Positions 40,992 to 50,488 are shown, numbered from the stretch's first letter. The stretch is 53,001 nucleotides of DNA from Streptosporangiaceae bacterium (GCA_025934635.1 JAICWX010000015.1:1-53001), one strand, 5' to 3'. A program made the numbers and translations. Notes: generated by a model from the sequence alone, not told the origin.

Positions 40992-43701
40992 GCGCGGGGC
41001 CGGAGAACTCGTGCGTTCCCGAGCCGACGTCGAAGACGGCCTCCTGGGCGGCCGTGGCCCCCGGGAAGCGGGCCAGCGTCGCAGGCGGGTTACCCGCGGC
41101 GTCACGTACCCCGGCGGCGTGGCTGCTGGGGATGCGGACGGTGGCGGTGACGTTGGGCGGAAGTTCTATCCGGTAGGTAAACCGGCCACGGTCTCGTTTC
41201 CAGCCGGCCTTAATCGGTCCCCGGACGGAGTCATAGGAGCCGCGGGCCCAGTCCAGCGAGCCGCCCGGGTGCGGCCGGAGCAGCAGCCGGGCGAATCCGG
41301 CGGTGCCGGGCTCCTGGTCGATGCCGAGGAGGTACCGGTAGAGCCATTCGCCGACCGAGCCGAGGGAGTAGTGGTTGAACGAGTTCATCTCGGGTGACTG
41401 GTAGCCGTGCTCGGCGGTCCAGCCGTCCCAGCGTTCCCAGATCGTGGTGGCGCCGTGGCCGGTCATGTACCGCCATGACGGCATCGTGTCCTGCTCGAGA
41501 AGCCGGTACGCCACATCGGTGTGACCGGCGGAGCTCAGCACCGGCAGCAGGTACCCGACGCCGGCGAACCCGGTCGTCAGGTGCCAGTCCGCGGCCCGGA
41601 TCGCGGCCGCGAGGTGTTCCGCGGTGGCGGCTCGCAGGTCGTCGGGGATCAGGTTCATGTGCAGGGCGAGGACGTAGGCGGTCTGGGTCCCGGAGGTGAC
41701 CTGCCCGCCGGCGGCCACGAAGGCATCGATGAAGGCCGAACGGAGTTTGGCGACGAGCGCCCGGTACCCGGCGGCTTCGCCGGCCCGGCCGGTGGCGTCG
41801 GCGATCTCGGCCATCAGCGCCGCGTCGTGCGCCCAGTAGGCGGTGGCGAGCAGTTCGTGCGGGGTGTCGTCGTCGCCGGGGGTGAGCCAGTCGTTATAGC
41901 TGTTGCCGAGCTCCCGGGCTCGCAGGTAGTCGGGGTTAGCCCGTTCCAGGAAGTCCATCCACCGGGTCATGGCGCCGAAATGCCGGTCCAGGACCGCGGT
42001 GTCGCCGTACATCTTCCATACCGTCCACGGGACGATCACCCCGGCGTCGCCCCAGGCCGGCGCGCCCGCGCCGGTCAGGGTAAGGCGAGGCGCGACGTCG
42101 GTGAAGGCCCCCGAGGGCAGTTGGGCGTCGGCCACGTCGTCCAGCCACTTGGCGAAGAACGCCGCGACGTCGCGGTTGTAGCAGGCGGTGCGGGCGAAGA
42201 CCTGGGCGTCGCCCAGCCAGCCGAGCCGTTCGTCGCGCTGCGGGCAGTCGGTGGGCACGCTGATGAAGTTGCCGCGCTGACCCCAGTCGATGGTGCGAAA
42301 TAGCTGGTCCAGCCACGGCAATGAGGACTCGAGGGTTCCGGTCGCGGGCATGTCGGAGTGGACGACCCGGGCGGTGATGTCGGCCTGGGTGATGTCGCCG
42401 GGATAACCGGTGATCTCCGCGTAGCGGAATCCGTGCAGGGTGAACCGGGGCTCCAGCATCTCTGACCCGCCGGCTGTGGAGAACTCATCGGTGGCCCGGG
42501 CGGTGCGCAGGTTCTCGGTGTACAGGCTGCCGTCGGCGGCGAGTACTTCGCCGTGCCTGATCCGGATGCGGGCGCCGGGCAGGCCATCGACCTTGATCCG
42601 GAGCCAGCCGGTCAGGTTCTGGCCGAAGTCCACGATGTGCCGGCCGTGGTCGTCGGTGGCGACGCTGCGCGGGGCGATCTCCTGGGTGACCCGGACCGGC
42701 GGCCCCGGGTCGGCGACCAGCGGCGTACCGTCGCGCTCGCGTGACCGGACGGACCGCCAACTGGTGCCCGCGCCGCAGGCGCCAGAGGGCGGAGTGAAAC
42801 CGGGGCTGTCCCAGCCGGCCGGCTCGAGGGCGAGGTCGTGCCGCTCACCCATCAGCAGGTCCGCGTGCCGGATCGCGCCGGCCGAGGACTGCCACCGCCC
42901 GTCGGTGACGATCCGCTGCTCGCTGCCATCAGCCAGCCGCAGTACCAGCTGGGCCAGTAGTTCGGGAGCGGTGCCGTAGTGGGCGCCGGCCCGCTTGGGG
43001 TCGAAGCCGTAGAAGCCGGCGTACCACCCGTCGGCCAGGATCGCGCCGAGAACGTTTTCTCCCTCCGCCAGCAGGCTGGTCACGTCATAGGCCTGGTAGG
43101 CGATACGCCGGTGGTAGTCGGTCCAGCCGGGGGTGAGGAACCCGTCGCCGACCCGGCGGCCGTTCAGCCGCGCCTCGTACAGGCCGAGCGCGGTCACGTA
43201 CAGCCGGGCGGACGTCACCGGCTGGTCCACGGTGAAGGCCCGGCGCAGGTAAGGAACCGGGGTCAGGGCTCGCGCCACCGGATCGACCGGACCCGTCCCG
43301 GAGGGCGGGGTGGCGTTGCCCCGCATCCGGCTCGGAGCGATCCAGGAGGCGTGCCAGCCACCCGTTTGGTCCAATTCGACTTCGAAACGGCCCGACTCGC
43401 TCCACTCAGACCCCAGCCCGGTCTCGTCCCAAACCCGCACCTTCCAGCGGTACCGGCCACCCGCCGTCAGCGGAGGCCCGTGGTAGGCGACGTCCGCGGC
43501 GGCCGCGGATTCCACCCGGCCGCTGTCCCACGCCACCGCATCAGCGTCGTCCGTGATCAGCACCTGGTAGGCACGCTGGGCCCGCCCAGTTCCCTCACCT
43601 TCCAGCACCCAGCTCAGCCGGACGTGGCCCGAAGCGACGCCGAGTGGGTTCACCTTGTGCGCGCAGCGCAGTCCGGCTGGAGTCAGCGGTCGTGTCGTCA
43701 C
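40981..43701 (-). CDS. alpha-L-rhamnosidase (glycoside hydrolase family 78)
   Basis: This inverting enzyme of 906 residues removes terminal alpha-L-rhamnose from plant glycosides or polysaccharides. It has the Bac_rhamnosid N-terminal modules, then the (alpha/alpha)6 catalytic barrel. The general-acid region is DCPQRDERLGWLGDAQ near residue 490, and the C-terminal EMNSFNHYSLGSVGEWLYRY near 775 holds the proposed base. No signal peptide: it is cytoplasmic and works on imported rhamnosides. The start is GTG 43701, four bases after AGGAGG, rather than the TTG one codon earlier. It belongs functionally to the importer at 45066-48350, from which it is split by the TnpB element. Confidence 0.95.
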   Translation of the reverse strand: MTTRPLTPAGLRCAHKVNPLGVASGHVRLSWVLEGEGTGRAQRAYQVLITDDADAVAWDSGRVESAAAADVAYHGPPLTAGGRYRWKVRVWDETGLGSEWSESGRFEVELDQTGGWHASWIAPSRMRGNATPPSGTGPVDPVARALTPVPYLRRAFTVDQPVTSARLYVTALGLYEARLNGRRVGDGFLTPGWTDYHRRIAYQAYDVTSLLAEGENVLGAILADGWYAGFYGFDPKRAGAHYGTAPELLAQLVLRLADGSEQRIVTDGRWQSSAGAIRHADLLMGERHDLALEPAGWDSPGFTPPSGACGAGTSWRSVRSRERDGTPLVADPGPPVRVTQEIAPRSVATDDHGRHIVDFGQNLTGWLRIKVDGLPGARIRIRHGEVLAADGSLYTENLRTARATDEFSTAGGSEMLEPRFTLHGFRYAEITGYPGDITQADITARVVHSDMPATGTLESSLPWLDQLFRTIDWGQRGNFISVPTDCPQRDERLGWLGDAQVFARTACYNRDVAAFFAKWLDDVADAQLPSGAFTDVAPRLTLTGAGAPAWGDAGVIVPWTVWKMYGDTAVLDRHFGAMTRWMDFLERANPDYLRARELGNSYNDWLTPGDDDTPHELLATAYWAHDAALMAEIADATGRAGEAAGYRALVAKLRSAFIDAFVAAGGQVTSGTQTAYVLALHMNLIPDDLRAATAEHLAAAIRAADWHLTTGFAGVGYLLPVLSSAGHTDVAYRLLEQDTMPSWRYMTGHGATTIWERWDGWTAEHGYQSPEMNSFNHYSLGSVGEWLYRYLLGIDQEPGTAGFARLLLRPHPGGSLDWARGSYDSVRGPIKAGWKRDRGRFTYRIELPPNVTATVRIPSSHAAGVRDAAGNPPATLARFPGATAAQEAVFDVGSGTHEFSGPALTT

Positions 43702-43835
43702 CAAGCCTCCTGAATGATGCCTCGGCCTTCAGGCCGAGAAGGAATCGGGTGTCCTTGCGCTGCGGCCAGGGAAACAGCGTCGTTTGTACAGCGCGTCTCC
43801 AAAAATCTTTCGATCACACGTGCGATATTGTTAAA

Positions 43836-45065
43836 GTGAGAACGGCTTACAAGTGCCGGGCCTATCCGGACCTGCAGCAGGAGGCGGTACTGAACCGCAC
43901 GTTCGGCTGCGTCCGGGTGATATGGAACCGCACTCTGGCCGCCCGCCGTGCCCGCTGGCACCTGGAGGGTAAGGCCACCTCCTACGCCGAGTCCGACCGG
44001 GCGCTGACCGCAATGAAGAAGGACCCCTTCCTGGCGTTCTTGTCCGAGGTGTCGTCGGTCCCGCTCCAGCAGGCTCTCCGGCACCAGCATCAAGCGTTCA
44101 TCGCGTTCTTCGCCAAGCGCTCGCGCTACCCGAGGTTCAAGTCCCGCCGCTCCCGGCAGTCCGCGCACTACACCCGGTCGGCGTTCACCATCCGCGGCGG
44201 GTTGCTGCGGCTGGCCAAGACGGTGGCACCGCTGCAGTACGTCTGGTCCTGGCCAGAGGTGGATCTGGCCGCGCTCGATCCGGCCATGGCAATCGTCTCG
44301 CGGGAGCCGGACGGACGCTGGTACGTCACCTTTACCGTCGATGCCATCGCGCCGGCTCCTCTGGCGGAGACCGGGCGTGCCGTTGGCGTCGATCTCGGTG
44401 TGAGGAATTTTGCCATAACGAGTGACGGAGAGAAGATCGCTAACCCGCGGCACCTGGAGCGCAAGGCCCGCAGTCTGGCCCGCTACCAGCGGCGCCTGGC
44501 CCGCTGCCAGAAAGGGTCCGCTAATCGACGCAAGGCAGCGGCCAAGGTAGCCCGATCCCATCGAAAGGTCCGCCATGCGCGACAGGACTTCCTGCACCGC
44601 ACCAGCATCTGGCTGATTCGCTCGGCTGACACCATCGTGATCGAAGACCTCAACATCTCCTACATGGTCCGCAACCACCGCCTGGCCCGTGCCATCTCCG
44701 ACTGCGGGTGGGGCGAGTTCCGCCGCCAGCTTGAATACAAGTGCCAGCGGTACGGCCGACGCCTGGTCGTTGTCGACCGCTGGTACCCCTCGTCCAAGAC
44801 CTGTTCGGCGTGCGGGCACCGACTGGCGGAGCTGAGCCTGTCTGTCCGGCGCTGGACGTGCCCTACCTGCGGCGTCCGGCACGACCGGGACTTCAACGCC
44901 GCCAAGAACATCCTTGCGGCAGGTCGTGCCGTAGCCTGGGGTCACCCGGGTGATGCCTGTGGAGCTGATGTCAGACATTCCGGATTTCCCCTGGGTGCGG
45001 TCGGCGACGAAACAGGAAACCCGGCCCGCGAGGGTCGGAATCCCGTCCTCCAGGGCGAGGAATAG
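43836..45065 (+). CDS. tnpB: TnpB RNA-guided nuclease (OrfB of IS605 family)
   Basis: This is a 409-residue TnpB, close to the 408 of ISDra2 TnpB. The RuvC residues are D186 (GVDLGVRNFA), E270 (TIVIEDLNI) and D352 (HDRDFNAAKN); the zinc finger is C323/C326 (CSAC) with C342/C345 (CPTC). All catalytic residues are kept, so an active nuclease is possible. GTG 43836 is the start; the frame is open further upstream but across the left-end hairpin. The C-terminal ~40 residues are variable and overlap the presumed guide-RNA scaffold. Known TnpBs cut the empty donor site, guided by the right-end RNA. Confidence 0.93.
   Translation: MRTAYKCRAYPDLQQEAVLNRTFGCVRVIWNRTLAARRARWHLEGKATSYAESDRALTAMKKDPFLAFLSEVSSVPLQQALRHQHQAFIAFFAKRSRYPRFKSRRSRQSAHYTRSAFTIRGGLLRLAKTVAPLQYVWSWPEVDLAALDPAMAIVSREPDGRWYVTFTVDAIAPAPLAETGRAVGVDLGVRNFAITSDGEKIANPRHLERKARSLARYQRRLARCQKGSANRRKAAAKVARSHRKVRHARQDFLHRTSIWLIRSADTIVIEDLNISYMVRNHRLARAISDCGWGEFRRQLEYKCQRYGRRLVVVDRWYPSSKTCSACGHRLAELSLSVRRWTCPTCGVRHDRDFNAAKNILAAGRAVAWGHPGDACGADVRHSGFPLGAVGDETGNPAREGRNPVLQGEE
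44940..45065 (+). ncRNA. putative omega/reRNA scaffold at the right end of tnpB element
   Basis: By analogy with characterised IS605 elements, the guide RNA scaffold is made from the 3' end of tnpB plus the right end, and the guide is the flanking DNA. Here the last ~125 bases have no conserved protein motif and end in a stem near 45048-45060. The guide would be 45066 onward, i.e. the antisense of the permease gene's last codons. Limits are inferred, not seen. Confidence 0.35.
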
Positions 45066-45905
45066 TCAAAGCTTGGTTGCTCCTTCGGTGAGACCGGAGA
45101 CGAAATAGCGCATGGTGAAGCCGACGAGGACGAACATGGGCAAGGTGGTGACCACGAGCGCGGCGAACACCGAGCCGCCGCTGCTCACGTTCAGCCCGAA
45201 ACTGCTGACGAACTGCTGGACGCCGGCCGAGATCGTGGTCCGGTGCGGGTCCTGGATCACGATCGTGGGCCACAGGTAGTCGCCCCACACGTTGATGGTG
45301 ACCAGGATCGCGCCGGTCAGCAGGACCGGCCGGGTCAGCGGGGCCACGATCCGCGCCAGCACCTGGGCTTCGGTACAGCCGTCGGTGCGGGCGCTTTCCA
45401 GCAGTTCGGACGGGAGCTGGTCGAAGAAGCCGCGGAAGATCAGCACCAGCAGCGGCTGGGCGCCGGCCGCGTACGGCAGGATCAGCGCCCACCAGGTGTT
45501 GAACAGGTGGAACTTCTGGATGGTCAGGAACAGCGGGATGAGGGTGAGCGTCGAGGGGATCAGCAGCAGGGCCACGTAGGCTCCGAACAGCAGTTCCTTG
45601 CCGCGGAACCGCAGCTGGGAGAACGCGTACGCACCCAGCGCGGCGGCGGCCACGCCCAGCACGATGGATGCCGCGGCGACGATGATCGTGTTGGCCAGCG
45701 ACCGGGATACGCCGGTCCACGCGGTGCTGTAGTTGTGGACGTCGAACTGGGTGAACAGCGAGAACACGCCGCTGCTGAAGATGTTCTGCCCGGTCTTCAG
45801 CGAATTCGAGACCACGAAGATAATCGGGAAGTAGGTCATCACCACGATGATCGCCCCGCTCGTTAGGCTGACCCAGCGCAGGCTGATCCGGCGGTAACGG
45901 CGCAC
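45066..45905 (-). CDS. sugar ABC transporter permease (MalG type)
   Basis: This is a 279-residue permease with six membrane segments and the EAA loop ESARTDGCTEAQVLARIVAP. The start is GTG 45905, two bases after the SBP stop. It ends FVSGLTEGATKL, a normal family terminus, so the neighbouring TnpB element inserted exactly at or after the stop codon and spared the gene. Forms the rhamnoside importer with the permease at 47430 and the SBP at 45908; no ATPase is nearby. Confidence 0.92.
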   Translation of the reverse strand: MRRYRRISLRWVSLTSGAIIVVMTYFPIIFVVSNSLKTGQNIFSSGVFSLFTQFDVHNYSTAWTGVSRSLANTIIVAAASIVLGVAAAALGAYAFSQLRFRGKELLFGAYVALLLIPSTLTLIPLFLTIQKFHLFNTWWALILPYAAGAQPLLVLIFRGFFDQLPSELLESARTDGCTEAQVLARIVAPLTRPVLLTGAILVTINVWGDYLWPTIVIQDPHRTTISAGVQQFVSSFGLNVSSGGSVFAALVVTTLPMFVLVGFTMRYFVSGLTEGATKL

Positions 45906-45907
45906 GC

Positions 45908-47401
45908 TCAGTACTTACCGAGGTCGACGTGGTTCTGGGTGGCCCAGGCCTGCGCCGAGCTGGTCAGCAGCGACTGCCACTGGCTGGCGAAAGCGGAGTA
46001 GGACAGCGACCCGTTGACGTACTCCTGGACCAGCCGCATGCCGGAGTTGGTAGCCGCGGCGGACAGTACGTCGTCCAGCACCACGTCGACGACCGTGGGA
46101 ACCTTGCCTGAGGGGACCAGGCTGGGCAGGCCGGGCAGGTCGACCGTCGGCGCGTCCGTCTCGGTGGGGATGTAGGAGCCGCTCCCGCTGATCTTGAGCC
46201 AGGAGCCGAGGTGCTGCGGGGTGAAGATCCAGGCCAGGAAGTTCATGACCGTCGCGGTCTTGGCCGGGGTCATGGTGCTGTCGGCGCGCTGGGAGGTGAT
46301 GCTCCACTGGCCGTTGCCGTTCGGCCCGCCGATGACGCCGAGCGTGGAGGTGCCGAGCGCGAGCGGCGTGGAGGCGGTGGTGATGGGCGGCTCGGGGAAC
46401 ACGCCGAACTTGTCCGTGAAGCCGGCCGAGTTCAGCTGCGGGATCCACCAGCTGCCGCCCCAGAGCATGCCGACCTTGCCCTGGATGAGCAGCGGCTGCG
46501 GGCTCAGCGGGGGCGTGGTGACGTTCGGGTTCTGGCAGGCGCCGTAGCCGCTCTGCCCGGTGGCGGAGAATGCGGTCAGCTGGCCGAGCAGCTTCCAGGC
46601 TTCGGCGTAGCGCGGGTTGCTCATGCTGATGATGCCCTTGTGGATGCCGACCGCGACGTCCAGGCCGTTGGTCACCTGGGCGTGATTGACATCGAACTGG
46701 CTCACCTGGTTCGCCAGCAGCGACGAGGTGGCCAGCCGCTCGAACCAGGACGGGTTGCAGGGCTCGCCGGTGGTGTACATCAGCGGGGTGATGCCGGCCG
46801 ACTTGAGCTTGCCGAGGTCGGTCATGAAGTCAGCCCAGCTGGCGGGCGGCCCGGAGATCCCGGCCTTGGCGAAGGCGGCCTTGCTGTAGAAGAAGCCGGT
46901 CTCGACGCTGGACCCGAGCAGGATGTCGATGTCCCCGTCCGGCGAGGTCATGTACGGGACGACCGAGGGCTGGAACAGCGACAGCCAGCTGGAACTGCCC
47001 GGCACGTAGGGGTTGGGCTTGGTCAGGAACGGCTTGATGTTCTGCAGCAGCCCGGCCGGGAGGGCCCCGGAGGTGACCGGGCCGTACTGCTCCCAGACGA
47101 CGTCGGGCGCGCTGCCGCCCGAGGCCTGGCTCTCCAGCTGGGCGTTGGACTGGGTGATGCTCGAGGAGTTGTTCGGCAGCCACTGGACGGTGACGTTCTT
47201 ATGGGCGGCCTCGTACTGGGTGGTCAGCTGCTTCAGGCCGGCATTGTCGGCGGCGGTGATCGGCCCGGTGTTCGGCGGCAGCACCGCCTTGATCGTGACC
47301 GCGGCGCCGGTACCCGAGCCTGCCGAGCTGGCCGAGCCGCCGCCAGAGCAGCCCGCGGCCAGCAACGCTATGACGGTCAGCAACGCAGTTCTTCGCAGCA
47401 T
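45908..47401 (-). CDS. sugar ABC transporter substrate-binding lipoprotein
   Basis: This is a 497-residue binding lipoprotein; the signal peptide ends in the lipobox LAAGC (C18). The mature part has TTQYEAAHKNVTVQWL, PDVVWEQYG and KVGMLWGGSWWIPQL. It is not closely related to the three SBPs of the xylan region. AGGAGG stands nine bases ahead of the ATG. Its place in one operon with two permeases and (before the TnpB insertion) a GH78 rhamnosidase points to rhamnose-containing oligosaccharides or glycosides as ligand. Confidence 0.92.
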   Translation of the reverse strand: MLRRTALLTVIALLAAGCSGGGSASSAGSGTGAAVTIKAVLPPNTGPITAADNAGLKQLTTQYEAAHKNVTVQWLPNNSSSITQSNAQLESQASGGSAPDVVWEQYGPVTSGALPAGLLQNIKPFLTKPNPYVPGSSSWLSLFQPSVVPYMTSPDGDIDILLGSSVETGFFYSKAAFAKAGISGPPASWADFMTDLGKLKSAGITPLMYTTGEPCNPSWFERLATSSLLANQVSQFDVNHAQVTNGLDVAVGIHKGIISMSNPRYAEAWKLLGQLTAFSATGQSGYGACQNPNVTTPPLSPQPLLIQGKVGMLWGGSWWIPQLNSAGFTDKFGVFPEPPITTASTPLALGTSTLGVIGGPNGNGQWSITSQRADSTMTPAKTATVMNFLAWIFTPQHLGSWLKISGSGSYIPTETDAPTVDLPGLPSLVPSGKVPTVVDVVLDDVLSAAATNSGMRLVQEYVNGSLSYSAFASQWQSLLTSSAQAWATQNHVDLGKY

Positions 47402-47429
47402 GAAAGCCCACCTCCTGGTGAGAATCTGG

Positions 47430-48350
47430 TCAGTTCGTCCGGGGACGCAGTGCCCGCATCACGATGAGCGTGAAGATGAGCATGGCCACGAAGAGCAGGG
47501 TGCCGATGGCCATGCCGTAGCCGTACTGGTCGTTCTGGAACGCCGACTGGTACATGTCCAGCCCGGGCACCAGGGTCGCGGTGCCCGGGCCGCCGTTGGT
47601 GAGCAGCAGGATCGGGATGAAGTTCTGCACGGCGAAGATGCCGGACAAGACCACCACGATCCGGAACTGCGGCATCAGCAGCGGGATGTCGATCGCGAAG
47701 ACGCGCCGGAACGCGTTCAGGCCGTCAAGCCGCCCCGCGTCGAGCACGTCCTTCGGCAGGTTCTGCAGGCCGCCGAGGAAGATCAGGAACCCCAGATTGG
47801 AGATCCACGGGAAGCCGACCAGCAAGATCCCGACGAGCGCGAGATGCGGGTCGCTGAACCAGGTCGGCGGGGGCAGCCCCACCGCGCCCAGGATCCGGTC
47901 GACCAGGCCGGACCCGGGCTGGAGCAGGTACGCCCAGACCTCGATCAGCACCAGCGGGGGCAACACGATCGGCAGGACGAGGACGTATTTCGCGATGGCG
48001 GCCGCCCGCCGCGGCATGTGGGTGACGATCTCCGCCGCGGTGAACTGGGACACCAGGCTGATCAAGATGCTGCCGCCGACCAGGATGCCGAGGTTCCGTG
48101 CCTCGGTCCCGAAGGTCGGCGCCTGGATGTACTGCCGGAACTGGGATATCCCGGCGTAGGTCGGCGCGGAGAAGCCGTTCCACTGGTAGAAGCCGCCGAC
48201 CAGGCTGCGGATGGCGGGGTAGTAACTGAACACGCCGATCAGCAGCAGGCTTGGCAGCAGCAGGACCGCCAGCACCGACCGGTAACGGTAGCGCCACCAC
48301 GACAAGCTACGGTTCTCCCGGGGTTCCGCTCCTAGGAACGTCACGTCCAT
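47430..48350 (-). CDS. sugar ABC transporter permease (MalF type)
   Basis: This is a 306-residue permease, the first gene of the minus-strand rhamnoside operon. It has six membrane segments after a basic N-terminus and the EAA loop DAGRLDGLNAFRRVFAIDIP. ATG 48350 is the start; AGGA lies nine bases before. The 101-bp gap to the AraC gene at 48452 must hold both promoters; I could not place hexamers with confidence. Confidence 0.92.
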   Translation of the reverse strand: MDVTFLGAEPRENRSLSWWRYRYRSVLAVLLLPSLLLIGVFSYYPAIRSLVGGFYQWNGFSAPTYAGISQFRQYIQAPTFGTEARNLGILVGGSILISLVSQFTAAEIVTHMPRRAAAIAKYVLVLPIVLPPLVLIEVWAYLLQPGSGLVDRILGAVGLPPPTWFSDPHLALVGILLVGFPWISNLGFLIFLGGLQNLPKDVLDAGRLDGLNAFRRVFAIDIPLLMPQFRIVVVLSGIFAVQNFIPILLLTNGGPGTATLVPGLDMYQSAFQNDQYGYGMAIGTLLFVAMLIFTLIVMRALRPRTN

Positions 48351-48451
48351 GACGTCGATCCTGGGCGTATCCGCTGGTCGTCACTAGGCTGTGATGAACC
48401 GTTACTTGCGCGGAATTAACCTGGGCTCGCAGGCGGGGTTACCGTACGAAG

Positions 48452-49387
48452 GTGACCGAGGCCCCCCCGATCGGCACCAGCCAGGGCCTGTTCCACCTGA
48501 CCGAGACCATGCCGGCTTACGCCGGCGGCTACCTCCACCGGTGGGATAGCCCGGTGCACACGCACAGCTTCGTGGAGATCGCCTTCGCGGTCGGCGGCAC
48601 CGCCGTCCATCACTCCCTGGCCGGCCGGCGCGAGATGCGGCCAGGTGAGGTTCTCCTGCTGCGGCCCGGTGTCTGGCACGGGTACGAGAACTGTCAGCGG
48701 TTCGAGGTGTACAACTGCTGTTTCAGCAGCGAACTGCTCCGCCGCGAGCTGGCCTGGACCCGCGAGGACCCGCTGCTCGGGTTCCTGCTGTGGGCCGGCC
48801 CGTACTCATCGGCCGGCCGCGGCGTGCTGACCATCAGCCTCGACCTTCCCGCCCTGAGCCAGTGCGTCGTTCATCTCGACGCGCTGGCCGGCCTGCGGCA
48901 CCGGCCGCCCGCCCTGCACCGGCCGGACATCGTCGGCCGCCTGTCGCTGCTGTTCGGCCAGCTCGGCCAGGCCGTAGCGCAGGACCGCGCGTCCCGCCGC
49001 GAGGATGGGGGGACGGCGCATCCCGCGGTCGTGCGGGCGATGGCCCTGCTAGAGGCAGACCTGGCCCGGGAGTGGACGCTGACCGGCCTGGCTACCGAAC
49101 TGCACCTCGCCCCGGGCTACCTGGTGCGGCTGTTCAACGCGGCCACCGGGCTGCCGCCGATGGCCTACCTGGCCCAGCTCCGCGCCGAGCACGCCGCCGT
49201 CCTGCTCCTGCACACCGACGAACCGGTTACCAGCATCGGGCGCACGGTCGGCTGGGCGGACCAGAGCATGTTCGCCCGCCGCTTCAAGGCCCACTACGGA
49301 CTGAGCGCCACCACCTACCGCAAGCGCTTCGCGACCCGGTCCGCCCACCTGCACCATCCGGCCGATCCCGTCGCTGCGGCCTCCTGA
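48452..49387 (+). CDS. AraC-family transcriptional regulator
   Basis: This is a 311-residue regulator with an N-terminal cupin ligand domain (VHTHSFVEIAFAVGG; LLLRPGVWHGYENC) and two C-terminal AraC helix-turn-helices (WTLTGLATELHLAPGYLVRL and VTSIGRTVGWADQSMFARRF). It is built like the L-rhamnose regulators RhaS/RhaR, and diverges from the importer operon, so it probably activates it on sensing rhamnose or a rhamnoside. The start is GTG 48452 with a weak ribosome site. Confidence 0.92.
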   Translation: MTEAPPIGTSQGLFHLTETMPAYAGGYLHRWDSPVHTHSFVEIAFAVGGTAVHHSLAGRREMRPGEVLLLRPGVWHGYENCQRFEVYNCCFSSELLRRELAWTREDPLLGFLLWAGPYSSAGRGVLTISLDLPALSQCVVHLDALAGLRHRPPALHRPDIVGRLSLLFGQLGQAVAQDRASRREDGGTAHPAVVRAMALLEADLAREWTLTGLATELHLAPGYLVRLFNAATGLPPMAYLAQLRAEHAAVLLLHTDEPVTSIGRTVGWADQSMFARRFKAHYGLSATTYRKRFATRSAHLHHPADPVAAAS

Positions 49388-49397
49388 CGGCGCCGGC

Positions 49398-49799
49398 TCA
49401 CGCGCTCAGCAGGCGCCGGAGCGTTGTCAGATAAGAGGGGTCAGCCAATGTGAGCTCCGCTACCTGAGCCGCTGTGAACCAGCCGATGGCGTCGTGCTCA
49501 TGTGGCTGCCTGTTTGACACTTCACCCCGCCAGCGGCGCGAGGCCCACACGGTGAGATCCAGGCTGCGCTGCGGATCGACGCGGCGCAGGACAGGGCCGC
49601 CGTCAACGCCTTCAAGCTCCGCACCCAGCTCTTCGGCCACTTCCCGCCGGAGCGCATCCAGAGGATTCTCACCAGGCTCGACATGCCCGCCGGGGAAATC
49701 CCACACGTCCGGATACGCCAGCCGCCCCGGCGCCCGGTGGCAAAGCAGCATTTCCTCCGGCCGCAGCAGGATTACAGCCACGACGTGATGGTCCATCAT
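49398..49799 (-). CDS. Nudix hydrolase (MutT-like)
   Basis: This is a 133-residue Nudix enzyme. The Nudix box is complete: G..EPGENPLDALRREVAEELGAE (GX5EX7REUXEEXGU). Such enzymes hydrolyse nucleoside diphosphate derivatives, e.g. damaged dNTPs; specificity unknown. It is convergent with the AraC gene (10-base gap). Confidence 0.92.
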   Translation of the reverse strand: MMDHHVVAVILLRPEEMLLCHRAPGRLAYPDVWDFPGGHVEPGENPLDALRREVAEELGAELEGVDGGPVLRRVDPQRSLDLTVWASRRWRGEVSNRQPHEHDAIGWFTAAQVAELTLADPSYLTTLRRLLSA

Positions 49800-49809
49800 C
49801 CGTCAAGTA

Positions 49810-50076
49810 TCACCTCCCACCAGGGCGCAGGTTGCCGGTAAATGGTTTAGTTCTATTTCGACGGGGCAACGGTTCCCTGGAATCCGCGAGCATGTCGGCC
49901 CGTGCTAGCTCAGGAGAGTGCAATTCCGAGATGTACCGCGCTAGCTCGCCGATCGAGTCAGTGATTATCAGCGACCCTCCGCACATCGTTGCGTACCTGT
50001 CTCCTCGGCGCACCAGCTGGTGATCGGGATACAGCGCGCGGAAGACGAGCGTGGCCAGGTCATCGGGAGGACTCAC
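49810..50076 (-). CDS. hypothetical protein
   Basis: This is an 88-residue frame of unknown family with a compact N-terminal domain (LVFRALYPDHQLVRRGDRYA, IITDSIGELARYISEL) and a basic tail. It overlaps the gene at 50073 by four bases, which supports real translation as a pair. It is close to the XRE/DUF397 genes, where small unknown proteins are frequent in actinomycetes. Confidence 0.6.
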   Translation of the reverse strand: MSPPDDLATLVFRALYPDHQLVRRGDRYATMCGGSLIITDSIGELARYISELHSPELARADMLADSREPLPRRNRTKPFTGNLRPGGR

Positions 50077-50294
50077 AGGCCTACGGGGCCTCTCCGCTCG
50101 CTGTGCCGTATCCGCCGCCGCGACTCCTGCTCGGCTAGGACTTGATCGAGTCGCGTCTGAAGTTCTGCCGCTATAGGGGCAGTGCCGATCACCCCGTCTT
50201 TAAGCGAGTGCTCAAGCAGCTTGCGGTAATCACGCAGCTCATAGGTGGTCATAGCCGGTAGCGGGTGCGGCGGCCTAGGTGCCTCGGCAGTCAT
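50073..50294 (-). CDS. hypothetical small protein
   Basis: This is a 73-residue helical protein of unknown function (TTYELRDYRKLLEHSLKDGV; LQTRLDQVLAEQESRRRIRH). A second start at the internal ATG (MTTYELRDY) is possible. First gene of the two-gene minus-strand unit, reading away from the XRE regulator at 50489. Confidence 0.6.
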   Translation of the reverse strand: MTAEAPRPPHPLPAMTTYELRDYRKLLEHSLKDGVIGTAPIAAELQTRLDQVLAEQESRRRIRHSERRGPVGL

Positions 50295-50488
50295 CGGTAA
50301 CAGATCCCTTAGGCATTATCTGGCGTCTCGGACGGGATCACGCACCTTGCGAATCTGATGTGCCGATGCGCGATCCCGCTATCCAAGATCCCAGTGCAGG
50401 GCTACCGTGTGTAGTACCTCGGTGCGCTCGGTAAGACTGAGCAATATGCCGGGTAGCTTGAGTAATTCCGGGCCAGCGTGCGGAGAAT

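Larger units (their letters stand above)
43705..45070 (+). mobile_element. IS200/IS605-type element carrying only tnpB
   Basis: A single TnpB gene has its own ends: an 8-bp perfect hairpin CTCGGCCT-TC-AGGCCGAG (43721-43738) near the left end and an imperfect subterminal stem (CCTC...GAGG, about 45048-45060) at the right end. No tnpA transposase, no target-site duplication and no inverted repeats are seen, as expected for this group. The exact limits are approximate. The element sits between the stop codon of the permease gene and the start of the rhamnosidase gene, and runs against them. Confidence 0.65.

Noticed and set aside
43698..44978. Minus-strand 426-codon frame over tnpB
   Set aside because: Antisense to TnpB, which has all RuvC and zinc-finger residues.
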